From the NCBI GenBank assembly GCA_900556195.1, contig USOJ01000063.1, positions 1 through 6,454 of the forward strand: 6,454 nucleotides of DNA. Direction: 5' to 3'. The DNA comes from an uncultured Eubacteriales bacterium (GTDB lineage: Bacteria; Bacillota; Clostridia; Christensenellales; Borkfalkiaceae). Shown here in pieces: positions 5,681-6,454 of this stretch. Below the pieces are notes generated by a model that had not been told where the DNA came from, made no database searches, and saw only the letters and a program-made list of their open reading frames with translations. The first letter of the stretch is position 1, and every line of letters starts with the position of its first letter. Position numbers and translations under genes: made by a program.

Positions 5681-5846
5681 ATGCGATACCGACGGTTGCG
5701 ACGCGCTCGCGGAAAAACAGATATACTTAAACGGCGAATACGCGCAGATCCGCCTTTGCAAAAATTGCGCCGAAAAACTCTACGACGCTTTGGCGGCGGA
5801 GTTTCATTCGCGTAAAATCGGGGTGAAAAATGAAGATAAAAAATAA
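5649..5846 (+). CDS. Tiny zinc-ribbon-like protein between terminase and portal
   Basis: This 65-residue protein has two cysteine pairs, Cys12-x4-Cys17 (CDTDGC) and Cys37-x2-Cys40 (CKNC), with about 19 residues between. That spacing fits one zinc ribbon or knuckle. A beta-like stretch (EKQIYLNGEYAQIRLC) lies between the pairs and a helix with a basic tail follows. The fold would be a small zinc-stabilised module, likely a nucleic-acid or protein adaptor; no function is known to me. It starts 32 bases inside the previous gene with a strong ribosome site and ends 17 bases inside the portal gene, so it belongs to the packaging chain. The short length and tight overlaps leave little doubt it is translated, though its role is open. 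Confidence 0.78.
   Translation: MTVITKKIALKCDTDGCDALAEKQIYLNGEYAQIRLCKNCAEKLYDALAAEFHSRKIGVKNEDKK
5820..5826 (+). promoter_or_regulatory. Ribosome binding site of the portal gene
   Basis: GGGGTGA lies 3 bases before the ATG at 5830 and inside the zinc-ribbon gene. The spacing is short, but it supports the portal start and coupling within the chain. Confidence 0.5.
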
Positions 5847-6454
5847 GAAAAAAGACGACGAATTTTTCTATGAAGACCTCGTAAACGCTCTATACGAAGA
5901 TTTTTACGCCCGCCAACGCGAACGCAGGCAGATAGAAAAACAGTGGGAATTAAACCTTAACTATTTAAGCGGCAATCAATATTGCGAGATATCCGCAAGC
6001 GGCGAAGTGGAAGAATCGGACAAATATTATTTCTGGCAGGACAGAAACGTATACAACCATATCGCGCCGATTATGGATTCGAGAATAGCAAGGCTCACGA
6101 GAGTAAGACCCGTAATGAGCGTGCGGGCGGCGGGCAGCGAAGAGAGCGACGTAAAAACCGCCAAACTCACGACCGCCGTGCTTAATTCGTCATACGTGCG
6201 GATCGGAATAGACGACGAGATTTTCAGAGCGACCGTGTGGAGCGAAACCTGCGGAACGGCGTTCTATAAAGTTATCTGGGACGGCGGCGCGGGCAGGAAG
6301 ATCGGCGAAAAAGACGGCAAGCCCGTATACGAGGGCGACGTAAAAGTCGAAGCGGTTTCGCCGTTCGAAATTTTCCCCGATTCGCTGTGCGCCGAAAATA
6401 TCGAGGACGTAGAGAGCCTTATCCACGCGAGAGCGGTAAGGACGGAAGAGATTT
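5830..6454 (+). CDS. Phage portal protein, P22 type, N-terminal part (cut by window edge)
   Basis: The portal is the ring at one capsid vertex through which TerL pumps DNA and to which the tail attaches. I read 208 residues from the ATG to the window edge, with no stop. The N-terminus is charged and helical (EDFYARQRERRQIEKQW), followed by LNYLSGNQY, FWQDRNVYNHIAPIMDSRIARL and VRPVMSVRAA. This is the usual opening of P22-like portals, where a W...N(Y)LxGxQ segment precedes the conserved N-x-I-xP-xxxSRxA region. Further on, TCGTAFYKVIWDGG and VSPFEIFPDSLC match the next conserved strands, with an aspartate after the FEIFP element as usual. It overlaps the zinc-ribbon gene by 17 bases. Position after terL supports the call. 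The remainder, perhaps 400 or more residues, lies beyond the window. Confidence 0.85.
   Translation, partial: MKIKNKKKDDEFFYEDLVNALYEDFYARQRERRQIEKQWELNLNYLSGNQYCEISASGEVEESDKYYFWQDRNVYNHIAPIMDSRIARLTRVRPVMSVRAAGSEESDVKTAKLTTAVLNSSYVRIGIDDEIFRATVWSETCGTAFYKVIWDGGAGRKIGEKDGKPVYEGDVKVEAVSPFEIFPDSLCAENIEDVESLIHARAVRTEEI

Noticed and set aside
1..6454. CRISPR array, integrase, transposase or insertion sequence
   Set aside because: I saw no regularly spaced repeats, no terminal inverted repeats around a coding region and no recombinase motifs on either strand.

Overview
The window joins two unlike parts. The left part (1-2213, minus strand) is a heme or iron-siderophore uptake unit. A secreted solute-binding lipoprotein of an ABC importer is followed, with a one-base stop/start overlap, by a radical SAM protein of the HemW/ChuW-HutW type, cut by the left edge. 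The right part (about 2500-6454) contains the DNA-packaging module of a tailed phage: a complete large terminase, a small charged protein that may be part of a small terminase, a tiny zinc-ribbon protein, and the N-terminal 208 residues of a P22-type portal protein, cut by the right edge. I infer an anaerobic Gram-positive (Clostridia-like) host carrying a prophage. The reasons are the lipobox lipoprotein, a secreted SH3-like protein with one membrane anchor, strong Shine-Dalgarno sites and an oxygen-sensitive radical SAM heme enzyme. A chimeric contig is also possible.

Layout. 1-1056 (-): radical SAM protein. 1056-2213 (-): binding lipoprotein, with a near-consensus promoter at 2250-2278 and a perfect inverted repeat at 2287-2309 just behind the -35 box, probably an operator. 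2214-2583: a 370-base gene-free stretch that holds these sites, a second promoter facing right (2509-2537), and several TTGAA/TTCAA half-sites around it. 2584-3075 (+): an unrecognised helical 163-residue protein in the place where a small terminase or late regulator often lies. 3090-3848 (-): a secreted, membrane-anchored protein with two SH3-like segments, running against the phage genes and so a candidate moron or host gene. 3921-5369 (+): TerL. 5366-5680, 5649-5846 and 5830-6454 (+): a tightly overlapping chain ending in the portal.

How they work together. The left pair would capture a porphyrin or siderophore-type ligand at the surface and, if the radical SAM protein is of ChuW/HutW type, open heme without oxygen to release iron. 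The right chain would cut and pump phage DNA (TerL) through the portal into the procapsid. No integrase, attachment site, repressor, tRNA or CRISPR array is visible. The boundary between the two parts, somewhere in 2214-3915, is the main open question.
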